Shown: positions 10,145 through 17,912 of the stretch, piece by piece
Position numbering within the stretch: the first letter of the stretch is position 1
Layout of the letters: each line of letters starts with the position of its first letter
NCBI RefSeq assembly: GCF_026626635.1
Contig: NZ_JAPNKA010000001.1
Location: forward strand, 7,688,001 to 7,752,000
Direction of reading: 5' to 3'
Length of the DNA stretch: 64,000 nucleotides
DNA from: Archangium lansingense
GTDB taxonomy: Bacteria > Myxococcota > Myxococcia > Myxococcales > Myxococcaceae
The notes under the pieces: generated by a model
Told to the model about the DNA's origin: nothing
The model's database searches: none
Seen by the model: only the letters and a program-made list of their open reading frames with translations
Translations under genes and position numbers: made by a program

Positions 10145-10846
10145 ATGGGCGCTCAATGGAAGCACAAGGGCCGCACCGAGCATGCGGCCGCGAAGGGCCG
10201 GCTCTTCACCAAGCTGGTCAAGGAACTCATCGTCTCCGCCAAGGCCGGCGGTGCCGACCCGGGCAGCAACCCCCGGCTCCGGATGGCGATGGATGCGGCG
10301 AAGAAGGCCTCGATGCCGCGCGACACGCTCGAGCGTGCCATCAAGAAGGGCGCGGGCCTGCTCGACGAGCCGGTGAACTACGAGCTGGTGACCTACGAGG
10401 GCTTCGCCCCGCACCAGGTGCCGGTCATCGTCGAGTGCCTCACCGAGAACAAGACCCGCACGGCCGCCAACATCCGGCTGCTCTTCCGCAAGGGGCAGAT
10501 CGCCACCAGCGGCGCGGTGTCCTGGGACTTCAACCGCCTGGGCGTCATCGAGGCCACGCCGCCCGAGGGGGGTGCCGATGCCGAGACCGCCGCAATCGAG
10601 GCGGGCGCACAGGAACTGGAGGCTGGCGAGGAGGGAGCCACGCGCTTCCTCACCGCGCCGACGGATCTCGACACCGTGAGCCGGGCCCTGGCGGGCATGG
10701 GGTGGACGGTGAGCTCGCAGAACCTGGCCTGGATCGCCAAGAACCCGGTGTCGCTCGAGGGTGAGGCGCGCACCGAGGTCGAGGCCTTCCTGGAGGCCAT
10801 GGACGAGGACGACGACGTCCAGAACATCTACGTCGGCCTCAAGTGA
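10145..10846 (+). CDS. YebC/PmpR family protein
   Basis: The 233-residue length fits the YebC family. The N-terminal block WKHKGRTEHAAAKGRLFTKLVKELIVSAK matches the conserved RxxxDAKRGKLFTKL region, and NPRLRMAMDAAKKASMPRDTLERAIKKG and FRKGQIATSGAVSWDF are further family blocks. The C-terminal acidic tail EDDDVQNIYVGLK is typical. Members are cytoplasmic. Some were described as transcriptional regulators (PmpR), and more recent work links others to ribosome stalling relief; which role applies here cannot be decided. The ATG follows GGTAGGAG at good spacing. The stop overlaps the start of the next gene. Confidence 0.95.
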   Translation: MGAQWKHKGRTEHAAAKGRLFTKLVKELIVSAKAGGADPGSNPRLRMAMDAAKKASMPRDTLERAIKKGAGLLDEPVNYELVTYEGFAPHQVPVIVECLTENKTRTAANIRLLFRKGQIATSGAVSWDFNRLGVIEATPPEGGADAETAAIEAGAQELEAGEEGATRFLTAPTDLDTVSRALAGMGWTVSSQNLAWIAKNPVSLEGEARTEVEAFLEAMDEDDDVQNIYVGLK

Positions 10847-12681
10847 GCCCCGCGCCGGTGGAGCTACAGGAGCGGGTCCGGACCCTACTGTGCCGGGAGG
10901 CCCCGCCCTCCCCCATGCCGAGGTTGGTCCGAGGTGAGTCCACGCTGTTCGGGCCTCCCTCCACCCACCATCGCTTCATCCCCTACCTGCCCGCGCACCT
11001 CCAGCTCGCGCTGTCCATGGCGGCCCACTTCATGGAGCTGGCCAATGCTCGGCCCGGAGACGAGGGGCTGGGGGCGGTGCTCGACGAAGCCGAGCAGCAG
11101 GCCAGGTCGGGGGACCCCGAGTGGGTGAAGTACGCGCTGCGTGTCTTCCTCACCCACCACCCCGAGGGTCGCCGGCTGTCCGTGCCTCCGCTGAGGGAGC
11201 GCGCTCCGCACCAGGTGCTGCCCTCGGGGCGGCCCGAGATTCCCCGGAAGGGAAACCCCGGCACACCCGGCGCTGAAGTCTGGCTGGACTACTTCCGCGA
11301 GGACACCGGGCTCAGCGAGCACCTCGACACGTGGCAGGTGCTGCACCCGGCGGCAGGTGTTCCGGACCCCGAGCAGCCCAAGCGCCGCCTCCACCAGGAC
11401 AGGCACGGAGAGCGGCTCTGGTACATGAACCAGCAGCTGCTGGCCCGCTACGACACGGAGCGGCTGTCGTTCGGCATGCCCCGCACCGTGCCCCTGGGAG
11501 ACTACGCATCCCCCATCAACGAGGGTTATGACGCAGAACTGCCCGGCTTCGCGTCCCGGCCGCCCGGACTGAGCCCGCGCAACCTGCCCGGCTACAGCGT
11601 CACGGACCACGCCATGCGCCGCGATCGCCTCTTCACCGCGGCGTCCTCGGGGCTGCTGTGGCAGGAAGAGACGCCTGTAGTCATCGAGCGCCTGGAGCAG
11701 CTCGCCAACACGGCCGAGTCCAATCCGGGCTCCGTGGATGGCGAGGCCTGGGTGAATCCGCTCGGCCCCTATGGCTCGCACCACAGCCTGGGCCACATGC
11801 TCCTCGGCTGTCTGACTGCGCCCCAGGACAAGACGGGCCTGCCCGGTGTCCTGGTCTCCCCGGCTACCGCTGCGAGGGATCCGCTCTTCTACCGCTGGCA
11901 CCGCCACGTGGACGACATCCTCGACGCCTGGCAGAGCACGCACCTGCCGCCGTACGAGTTGTCCAACGGGCCCCAGGTGTTGGTGCGCAAGTGGCTCGGC
12001 GAGGGCATCTACCCGGCCCACCAGAGCCCGGACATCCTCTTCTGCTTCATCAAGGACATCCCCGAGGCAGCGTCACCGGACTTCGATGGGCAGCGGTGGG
12101 GCGAGGCCACCTTCGGTGGGGACTACTGGACCAGTCCTCCCCCCTCCTTCCGCGCGAGTACGCACGCGCTGAACACCTTCATGGCGCAGCACCCGGTGCG
12201 CCTGCCGGACGGGAGGGAGGTGCTCAAACAGCACCTGGACCACGAGCCGTTCCATTACTTCTTCCGGGTGGAGAACCTGCTGCCGCACGAGCAGACGGTG
12301 ACGGTGCGCATCTACCTGGCGGCAGATGCGTTCGCAGAGGATCGCCGGATGTGGATGGAGATGGACCGGTTCGTCCACACGCTGAAGCCGTCGGAGCGCG
12401 CGGTCATCTTCCGGCCCGCGAGCCTCGCATCCGTGGTGCATGAGCGCGGCTGGCCCGCGAAACTGCTGCTACCGCGTGGCCGGCGCGAGGGCATGCTCTT
12501 CCGGTTCATGGTGCTGATCACCGGCTGGGAGCAGGAGCCCACCGGGGAGGAGCTGGCGGACACGCGGGAGCCGGGCTACCCGTTCAACCGGCCCGTCCCA
12601 CCGGGACAGCGCATCGCGGACATGCTCACGCTGTCGCACCTCGCGACGCGGAACATCTGGATCCACCACGTCACGCCCTGA
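10843..12681 (+). CDS. Arthropod-hemocyanin/phenoloxidase-like protein with a degenerate CuA site
   Basis: The protein has 612 residues from a GTG overlapping the YebC stop (an ATG at 10915 is the alternative). It aligns without gaps to core motifs of arthropod hemocyanins and prophenoloxidases. FREDTGLSEHLDTWQVLHP (151-169) corresponds to the CuA motif REDIGVNxHHWHWHLVYP. GERLWYMNQQLLARYDTERL corresponds to GELFFYMHQQLLARYNAERL. YGSHHSLGHMLLG and DPLFYRWHRHVDD correspond to the CuB motifs. By this alignment the CuB ligands are kept (H314, H318, H353), whereas the three CuA positions read L161, Q165 and N196. A normal dinuclear type-3 copper centre is therefore unlikely. There is no signal peptide. 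The function may be structural, storage-like or a new chemistry. Confidence 0.85.
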   Translation: MSPAPVELQERVRTLLCREAPPSPMPRLVRGESTLFGPPSTHHRFIPYLPAHLQLALSMAAHFMELANARPGDEGLGAVLDEAEQQARSGDPEWVKYALRVFLTHHPEGRRLSVPPLRERAPHQVLPSGRPEIPRKGNPGTPGAEVWLDYFREDTGLSEHLDTWQVLHPAAGVPDPEQPKRRLHQDRHGERLWYMNQQLLARYDTERLSFGMPRTVPLGDYASPINEGYDAELPGFASRPPGLSPRNLPGYSVTDHAMRRDRLFTAASSGLLWQEETPVVIERLEQLANTAESNPGSVDGEAWVNPLGPYGSHHSLGHMLLGCLTAPQDKTGLPGVLVSPATAARDPLFYRWHRHVDDILDAWQSTHLPPYELSNGPQVLVRKWLGEGIYPAHQSPDILFCFIKDIPEAASPDFDGQRWGEATFGGDYWTSPPPSFRASTHALNTFMAQHPVRLPDGREVLKQHLDHEPFHYFFRVENLLPHEQTVTVRIYLAADAFAEDRRMWMEMDRFVHTLKPSERAVIFRPASLASVVHERGWPAKLLLPRGRREGMLFRFMVLITGWEQEPTGEELADTREPGYPFNRPVPPGQRIADMLTLSHLATRNIWIHHVTP

Positions 12682-12696
12682 GCACGGGTGGCGGCT

Positions 12697-13260
12697 TCAG
12701 TAGTCGCCCTTGCGCTGGCGGTAGTGGAGGTCCTCGAGCTGCCTGAGCAGCTTCTCGCGCTCCTGGGTGAAGTACTCGCGCGCCCGGGGCTTCTGCGCGT
12801 CGCTCAGCACCTTCTCCGCCTCCATGTAGGCGCTGGTGTCGTTGTCCTGCATCTGGCGCAGCGTGGACTCGATGCGCTCCAGCCGCTCGCGCCGCACGAG
12901 CCGCTGCTTCTCCACCTCGGGAGGTGCGCTGGTGCTGGTGCCCTTTCCCCCGTAGGCATCATGCGTCCCGCCGCCCATGTAGCCCCCATGCCAGGGACGG
13001 TTGTCCTTCTTGTGCTGGGCCTGCAGCTCCTCCAGCTGATGCTGGAGCCCGATGTTCTTCTCGTGAAGGGTGAAGTCCAGCTTCTCGAACCTGTCCACCT
13101 GCTCAGCGGTGAGGGCCAGCTCGGCGCGGTGCTCGAGCAGCACCGCGAGGGAGGACTTGAAGGCCATGGCCGAGACCTCCCCCCCGCGCTGGGACGAGGT
13201 GGAGCGAGCGCAGGCAGCAAGCGAGAGGGACACGCAGAGCAGCAACATCTTCCGAGTCAT
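12697..13260 (-). CDS. Putative lipoprotein, Spy/CpxP-like helical
   Basis: The protein has 187 residues. The ATG at 13260 gives MTRKMLLLCVSLSLAACARS, a lipoprotein signal peptide with lipobox SLAAC, so it should be processed and lipidated. The mature part is charged and helical, with LTAEQVDRFEKLDFTLHEKN, then a Gly/His-rich linker (HGGYMGGGTHDAYGGKG), then EKVLSDAQKPRAREYF. The sequence LTAEQ...LSDAQ...R resembles the LTxxQ repeats of Spy/CpxP periplasmic chaperones, but this is only a weak likeness. It is convergent with the hemocyanin-like gene and divergent from the MFS exporter, with which it may share a promoter region of about 65 bp. Confidence 0.75.
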   Translation of the reverse strand: MTRKMLLLCVSLSLAACARSTSSQRGGEVSAMAFKSSLAVLLEHRAELALTAEQVDRFEKLDFTLHEKNIGLQHQLEELQAQHKKDNRPWHGGYMGGGTHDAYGGKGTSTSAPPEVEKQRLVRRERLERIESTLRQMQDNDTSAYMEAEKVLSDAQKPRAREYFTQEREKLLRQLEDLHYRQRKGDY

Positions 13261-13326
13261 GCCCCCATGGTGCCTCAAACCGGGAAGGGGCTCACGCCTG
13301 TCCGCTCCCCAGCCTAGAGTGGGGCC

Positions 13327-14532
13327 ATGGTCCCAGACCCACGAATGCTTCGCCGGCTCGAGGCGCTCGTCTTCATGACGGTGTTCCTCGACCTGGTGGG
13401 CTTCGGCATCGTCATCCCGCTCCTGCCCTTCTACGTCCAGTCGATGGGAGGCTCGGAGCTCACGGTGGGCGTGCTCCTCGGCTGCTTCTCCTTCACCCAG
13501 CTGCTCGCCACGCCCATCCTCGGACGAATCTCGGACCGCTACGGCCGCCGGCCCGTCATCCTGCTCAGCCTCGCGGCCAACGCGCTCGCCATGGGCCTCT
13601 TCTCCCTGGCCAGCTACCAGCAGTTGCTACCGCTCCTCTTCTTCTCGCGCATCCTCGCCGGTGCCACCTCGGGCAACATCTCGGCGTGCCAGGCCAGCCT
13701 CGCGGACGTCACCCCGTCCGAGAACCGCGCGCGGGCGATGGGCCGTCTCGGAGCCGGCATCGGTCTCGGACTCGTCCTGGGGCCCGTGATCGGCGGCCAG
13801 CTCTCGGAACGGGGTGCATGGCTTCCCCCGCTGGCGGCAGGAGCGCTCGCCCTCCTCGGCACGCTCGGAGTGCTCCTGGGCATGCCCGAGACCCATCCCC
13901 CTTCGACCCGCTCCACCTCGGCGAAGCAGCCGTCGCGGCTGAGCATCTTCCAGCACTCGCCCCGGCCACGCGCGCTGAAGCTCATGCTGCTGCTCTACTT
14001 CCTCGTCTTCCTCGCGATGACAGCACTCCAGGTGGCCTTCGCCCTGCTCGCCCAGGAGCGCCTCCATTGGGACGCGAAGGAGGTGGGCTACATCTTCGCC
14101 CTGGTGGGCGGGCTGGGGCTCATCATCCAGGGAGGCCTCATCGGCCCCCTGTCCAAGGCCGTGGGCGAGGTGCGCCTGCTCATCCTCGGCACGCTGCTGC
14201 TCTCCGCCGGCATGCTGTGCGTGAGCTTCGCAACCCACCCCCTCCCCCTGATCGGCTCCGTCGTCCTGATCGGCACGGGACTCGGCCTCACACAGCCACT
14301 CCTCTCCAGCCTGGCCTCCCAGACAGCAAACCCCTCTCTGCTGGGTTTGACCCTCGGAGTGGCACAGTCCTCGGGAGGGCTCGCGCGCTCCATCGGGCCT
14401 CCGGCCAGCGGCGCGCTCTACAAATTCCTCGGCGCCAGTGCGCCCTTCACCACGGGAGCCCTCATCGCACTCGGAGCGGCGGCGCTCGCGTCGCTGCTGA
14501 TACGCGAGGGGCTCGGAAAGCCGCGCGACTGA
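13327..14532 (+). CDS. MFS transporter, TetA-like drug/H+ antiporter family
   Basis: The protein has 401 residues with about twelve hydrophobic segments. The first helix reads FMTVFLDLVGFGIVIPLLPFYV, typical of the DHA1 (TetA/multidrug) branch. The inter-helix 2-3 motif GRISDRYGRRPVILLS is the MFS signature. GLGLVLGPVIGGQLSERG matches motif C, characteristic of antiporters. It probably exports a small molecule in exchange for protons across the inner membrane; the substrate is unknown. No TetR or MarR regulator is adjacent. An ATG at 13345 is an alternative start. Confidence 0.92.
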   Translation: MVPDPRMLRRLEALVFMTVFLDLVGFGIVIPLLPFYVQSMGGSELTVGVLLGCFSFTQLLATPILGRISDRYGRRPVILLSLAANALAMGLFSLASYQQLLPLLFFSRILAGATSGNISACQASLADVTPSENRARAMGRLGAGIGLGLVLGPVIGGQLSERGAWLPPLAAGALALLGTLGVLLGMPETHPPSTRSTSAKQPSRLSIFQHSPRPRALKLMLLLYFLVFLAMTALQVAFALLAQERLHWDAKEVGYIFALVGGLGLIIQGGLIGPLSKAVGEVRLLILGTLLLSAGMLCVSFATHPLPLIGSVVLIGTGLGLTQPLLSSLASQTANPSLLGLTLGVAQSSGGLARSIGPPASGALYKFLGASAPFTTGALIALGAAALASLLIREGLGKPRD

Positions 14533-14723
14533 GCCCTCCGCCGCGCTGCATCAGAGTGGCACCTGCAACGGCGTTCGCGACTCTCTTGAATTTTGAGAGA
14601 TTGATCGGCTTTGCCGTTTTGACCTGATTTGCTCGTCTACGCTAGCATGTAGGTGTGGAGCTGCCGGAGGCCGTGAGCAGCAACGCAAGCTCCGCGATCC
14701 CACCTCACTCACTGGATGCGTAA

Positions 14724-16292
14724 ATGAGCAATCTTCGAAGCTGGCTGATGCTGACGGGTCTGTCCGTCCTGGGACTCAATGCCTGTGGCGAGCCCGGTAC
14801 CGAGCCATCGCGCGACAGCGCGCCGGAAGAGCTGGCGGTGCGGCAGCAGGAGATCCAGAACCAGGCGCTCTACAACTATATCGCCGGCATCTCGTCGCTC
14901 ATCCTGCCCACCACGAGCCACACCGAGAGCTCGCGTTCCCAGGAAGAGGTGCGTGACTCGACGATCAACATGTGCACGTACACGGAGGTGTCGGAGACGA
15001 GCCACTTCGACAAGCTGGTCTCCTTCGATCCGAACGCGGATGTGCTCTGGCCGGGGGCGCTCGTACAGGGCCAGTCGCTGGCGCTCGGGCTGCTGTCCCC
15101 CATCGGGACGCCGCGTGCGCCCGGGACCATCACCCTGACCAACGCGCGCATCGACGGCTCCTCGCCGACCGAGTTCATCTACAGCCGGACGCTGCAGTCT
15201 CCGAGCCTGGCGAGCGCACAGGACGCCATCCAGAACATCCTGACGGCGGAGAGCATCAACTACGCGGCCAAGGTGGCCTACACGATGCACCAGGCGTACT
15301 CGCTCAACGAGGGCTCGGTGAAGGCGGGCATCTCGGCGCAGTTCGCGGGCGCCACGCTCAACACCACCTTCGGCCAGTCGTGGACGCAGAGCAAGACGAC
15401 GTTCCTGGTGGACTTCACCCAGGCCTACTACACGGTGTCCTTCAACGCTCCCGCGGATCCCTCGGCCTTCTTCGCGCCGACCGCCACGGTCGCGGACCTG
15501 AGTCCCTTCACCTTCAATGGAAACCCGGCCGGCTACCTCAGCTCCGTCACGTACGGGCGCCGGCTGCTGGTGAAGTTCGAGTCCTCCGAGGACAGCTCCA
15601 AGGTGAGTGCCACGCTGGACGCCACCTTCACCAAGGGCAAGGCGGGCGGCACCATCACCCTGGACGCCGAGCAGCAGCGGGTGCTGCGTGAGACGAAGAT
15701 GACGCTGCTGGCGCTGGGCGGCCCCGCCGGCAGCGCGGTGGAGGTCATCGGCACCGGGCTGGACAAGATCACCTCGCTCCAGAACTACTTCCAGTCGGGG
15801 GCGAACTTCTCGCCGAGCTCTCCGGGCGTGCCGCTGTCCTACACGGTGCGCTACCTGCGCAACTACCAGCCGCTCGTGGTGGCCTCGACGACCAGCTACA
15901 CGGTCCCCTCCTGCGTCGGGAAGACGAGCACCATCAACGTGGCGCTGGGGGAGCTGTACATCCACGCCAATGGCGAGACGTTCGGCAAGGGGGAGATGAA
16001 CTACGACGTGTACGTGAACGAGGAGCTGGTGGTCAGCGGGCGCAATGTGAAGCGCGGGGACAACGAGAGCATTTCCCTGGGCCAGTCGCGGGTCGTGACG
16101 AAGCTCCAGAAGGACGCCAACTCGCTGGTGGTGCGTGCGCATGTCTGGGAGAACACCAAGCACGTGTACCCCAGCATCACGCACAGCTTCAGCACGTACT
16201 TCAAGGACTGGTCGCCCAAGGGGTCCAGCGCCAACACCGCGGAGTACAAGAACCTGAAGGTGAGCCTGCGCTACACCGCCACGATGTACTGA
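14724..16292 (+). CDS. Cholesterol-dependent cytolysin homologue with non-canonical C-terminal domain
   Basis: The protein has 522 residues. The N-terminus MSNLRSWLMLTGLSVLGLNACGEPG is a lipoprotein-type signal (LNAC). The body matches the thiol-activated cytolysin core (domains 1-3): DVLWPGALVQGQSLALG, SAQFAGATLNTTFGQSW, QAYYTVSFNAPADPSAFF, VTYGRRLLVKFES, TLLALGGPAGSAVEV and GVPLSYTVRYLRNYQPLVV. All can be matched to perfringolysin-type sequence. After about residue 395 the protein departs from known domain 4: no undecapeptide (ECTGLAWEWWR) and no clear membrane-recognition loops are seen. Instead there is a beta-rich segment with ELYIHANGETFGKGEMNYDVYVNEEL. It is likely a secreted pore-forming protein with altered membrane recognition. 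Confidence 0.88.
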   Translation: MSNLRSWLMLTGLSVLGLNACGEPGTEPSRDSAPEELAVRQQEIQNQALYNYIAGISSLILPTTSHTESSRSQEEVRDSTINMCTYTEVSETSHFDKLVSFDPNADVLWPGALVQGQSLALGLLSPIGTPRAPGTITLTNARIDGSSPTEFIYSRTLQSPSLASAQDAIQNILTAESINYAAKVAYTMHQAYSLNEGSVKAGISAQFAGATLNTTFGQSWTQSKTTFLVDFTQAYYTVSFNAPADPSAFFAPTATVADLSPFTFNGNPAGYLSSVTYGRRLLVKFESSEDSSKVSATLDATFTKGKAGGTITLDAEQQRVLRETKMTLLALGGPAGSAVEVIGTGLDKITSLQNYFQSGANFSPSSPGVPLSYTVRYLRNYQPLVVASTTSYTVPSCVGKTSTINVALGELYIHANGETFGKGEMNYDVYVNEELVVSGRNVKRGDNESISLGQSRVVTKLQKDANSLVVRAHVWENTKHVYPSITHSFSTYFKDWSPKGSSANTAEYKNLKVSLRYTATMY

Positions 16293-16307
16293 GCCGCACA
16301 GCCTGAG

Positions 16308-16360
16308 TGCCGGGCGGTCACCCGGGGGCGGGTGAGCCCTCGAGGAGACGGCCCGGCACC
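16308..16360. terminator. Nested hairpin between convergent genes
   Basis: The outer stem is GTGCCGGGC (16308-16316) with GCCCGGCAC (16352-16360). The inner stem is TCACCCG (16319-16325) with CGGGTGA (16330-16336). It sits between the cytolysin stop and the stop of the convergent lipoprotein gene, so it could terminate both. There is no T-run, so it may be factor-dependent or only a roadblock. Confidence 0.5.
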
Positions 16361-16364
16361 GGCT

Positions 16365-16883
16365 TCAGTGGCGACCCAGGTGGGTACAAGCCTCCGGGTC
16401 GCCACCGTCACACGCGCGCCGGAGGAGCTTCTCCGCCTCGGCGTCGCTCTTGTCGGCGCACTCGCCCGTCTTGTGGCACATGGCCGCGTTGTAACAGCCC
16501 GACATGTCCCCGCCGTCACAGCCGCGCATGAAGAGCGAGTAGACGCGCGCCGGAGCCGCGCCCCCCTTCGACGCGAGGATGCCCAGCACGTTGCACGCCC
16601 GGGCGCCGCCCGCGTCACACACTCGCGTGTACAGCTCGGTCGCACGAGCAACGTCGCCCTTCAGCTCGGCCTCGGTGGCCGCATCCCAGCACCCCCTCAC
16701 CGTCCCGCCGGGGCACGTCTCGTCCTTGTTCGCCAGGACGAGCTCCGACTTGAGCTGCGCCGCCCCACCGGGCTGACCCGCGCCCCCCGACGCCCCGGCC
16801 GCCTGCCCTGTCCCACCGCCCTGCGACTGCTTCTCGGAACACGCCACCACCGCGAGCAGCGCCAGCATCCAGACCCTTCGCAT
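16365..16883 (-). CDS. Sel1-repeat-like lipoprotein
   Basis: The protein has 172 residues from an ATG preceded by GAGGAGAG. The signal peptide MRRVWMLALLAVVACSEKQ has lipobox VVAC. A Gly/Gln/Ala linker leads to Cys-rich repeats of the Sel1/TPR-like kind: ATELYTRVCDAGGARACNVLG, VYSLFMRGCDGGDMSGCYNAA and AEKLLRRACDGGDPEACTHLG. The pattern CDGGDxxxC is typical of Cys-containing Sel1-type repeats in proteobacterial lipoproteins, where paired Cys form intra-repeat disulfides. It is predicted to be periplasmic or outer-membrane attached and to mediate protein contacts. It is convergent with the cytolysin gene. Confidence 0.85.
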   Translation of the reverse strand: MRRVWMLALLAVVACSEKQSQGGGTGQAAGASGGAGQPGGAAQLKSELVLANKDETCPGGTVRGCWDAATEAELKGDVARATELYTRVCDAGGARACNVLGILASKGGAAPARVYSLFMRGCDGGDMSGCYNAAMCHKTGECADKSDAEAEKLLRRACDGGDPEACTHLGRH

Positions 16884-17007
16884 CGACTCTCCTCCTCGCG
16901 CCATGCGCCGCACCCGCGGTTGTATACGAATGCTTGGAAACGCCAGCGGGCCCGACCGCGCATCGCGCAACCGGGCCCGCCGCACGCCTCACGTCACAGC
17001 TCGTGAA

Positions 17008-17292
17008 TCAGTTGCAGAACCAGCCGTCCTGCACCCAGCCCTTGCGGTTGAGCTGGCCGTAGGCGAAGCCGTAGACGTAGTCGCCATTGCGAGACTCCGG
17101 CGTGAACGTCTCACCGTACACGAGCGTCCCCGACCAGGGGCCGTCGTTGGGGGCAGTGCGCAGGTACAGGCTCTGGGCACAGATCGTCTGGCGCACGCCC
17201 ATCCGAGCGCGGGCGTAGGGACCAATGGCAGCGGCGGCAACACCCGCGACGAGCAGCGTGGCAACAGCAATAGCAGTGCGGTTCAAGCGCAT
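17008..17292 (-). CDS. Small secreted SH3-like protein
   Basis: The protein has 94 residues. The ATG at 17292 gives MRLNRTAIAVATLLVAGVAAAAIG, a signal peptide. A TTG two codons upstream is the other in-frame option. The mature part contains ICAQSLYLRTAPNDGPWSGTL, VYGETFTPES and GWVQDGWFCN. The LYLRTAP...G..L..GE pattern resembles bacterial SH3 (SH3b) domains, and two Cys could form one disulfide between the ends of the domain. Such domains often bind cell-wall peptides, but no ligand can be assigned. It follows a second protein of the same build on the same strand, 55 bp downstream of it, so the pair may form an operon. Confidence 0.75.
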   Translation of the reverse strand: MRLNRTAIAVATLLVAGVAAAAIGPYARARMGVRQTICAQSLYLRTAPNDGPWSGTLVYGETFTPESRNGDYVYGFAYGQLNRKGWVQDGWFCN

Positions 17293-17346
17293 GGTCAATT
17301 CCTTGATTCAGTGAGAGGGATTGGAATCGGTTCGGGGGGAGCCGAA

Positions 17347-17658
17347 TTACCAGGAGCCCCAGCCACCAAGGCACTCGTAACGCATATAGCCCCAGTCATT
17401 CGGGCCGAAGTCGAAGGAGGCCGCCCAGCCGTTGTAGACAGGGTGCGCGCCGCGCGTGTGACCCACCTTGTCACCGTAGTACAGCGTCCGCTTGAAGCCG
17501 TAGGGGCCGCTCGCGCTGTTGTAGCCCGCGTAGAAGCTCGCGCTCTGGCAGACATTGATGGCGTGGTCCGGGGGAACCTGCGCGAGAGCAGCGGTGGACA
17601 GAACAGCAGCCGAAGCGAGCGCAGCGCCAATGAAGAACTTCCGACTCTTCAGAGCCAT
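17347..17658 (-). CDS. Small secreted SH3-like protein, relative of the next gene
   Basis: The protein has 103 residues. MALKSRKFFIGAALASAAVLSTAALAQ is a clear Sec signal peptide with an ALA-Q cleavage site. GTGGAGC before the ATG supplies the ribosome-binding site. The mature part has INVCQSASFYAGY, GPYGFKRTLYYGDKV and WGYMRYECLGGWG. The order Cys - GP..(F/W).. L.YG(D/E) - Cys is shared with the neighbouring 94-residue protein, which suggests old duplication. It would be exported to the periplasm or medium. No catalytic residues are visible. Confidence 0.75.
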   Translation of the reverse strand: MALKSRKFFIGAALASAAVLSTAALAQVPPDHAINVCQSASFYAGYNSASGPYGFKRTLYYGDKVGHTRGAHPVYNGWAASFDFGPNDWGYMRYECLGGWGSW

Positions 17659-17912
17659 TGTTGCTCCACTGATGGGGGGGAAGAAGCGGTGCTGATGCGA
17701 CGCACTCTACACAATCATTTCCTCATTACAAGAGAATCCGACAAAACCAGCTACTTCGGTTAATGCTATGAAGGCAAAAAATAACCACTTCCCCCATTTG
17801 GCGGGGAAAGTGGCGAAAAGTCCTACCATCTTTCTCTTCAAGGCCTGAGAGGGAGGTGGAGGAGTCCTCGCACCGGAGCCTCCCGCTCAGTGAGCTCCGT
17901 CAGCGCGTCGCG
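17659..17912. promoter_or_regulatory. AT-rich upstream region of the SH3-like pair
   Basis: This 254-bp gap is unusually AT-rich for the window, with TTACAAGAGAATCC and GCAAAAAATAACC. It holds the presumed promoter of the leftward SH3-like genes and the terminator of the amylase. I could not define -35/-10 boxes with confidence. Confidence 0.4.
17774..17813 (-). terminator. Rho-independent terminator of the amylase gene
   Basis: Read on the minus strand, CCACTTTCCCC (17813-17803) pairs with GGGGGAAGTGG (17795-17785), with one bulge and a short loop. The run TTATTTTTTGCC follows at once. This is the classic stem plus U-tract arrangement, about 100 bp past the amylase stop. Confidence 0.8.
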
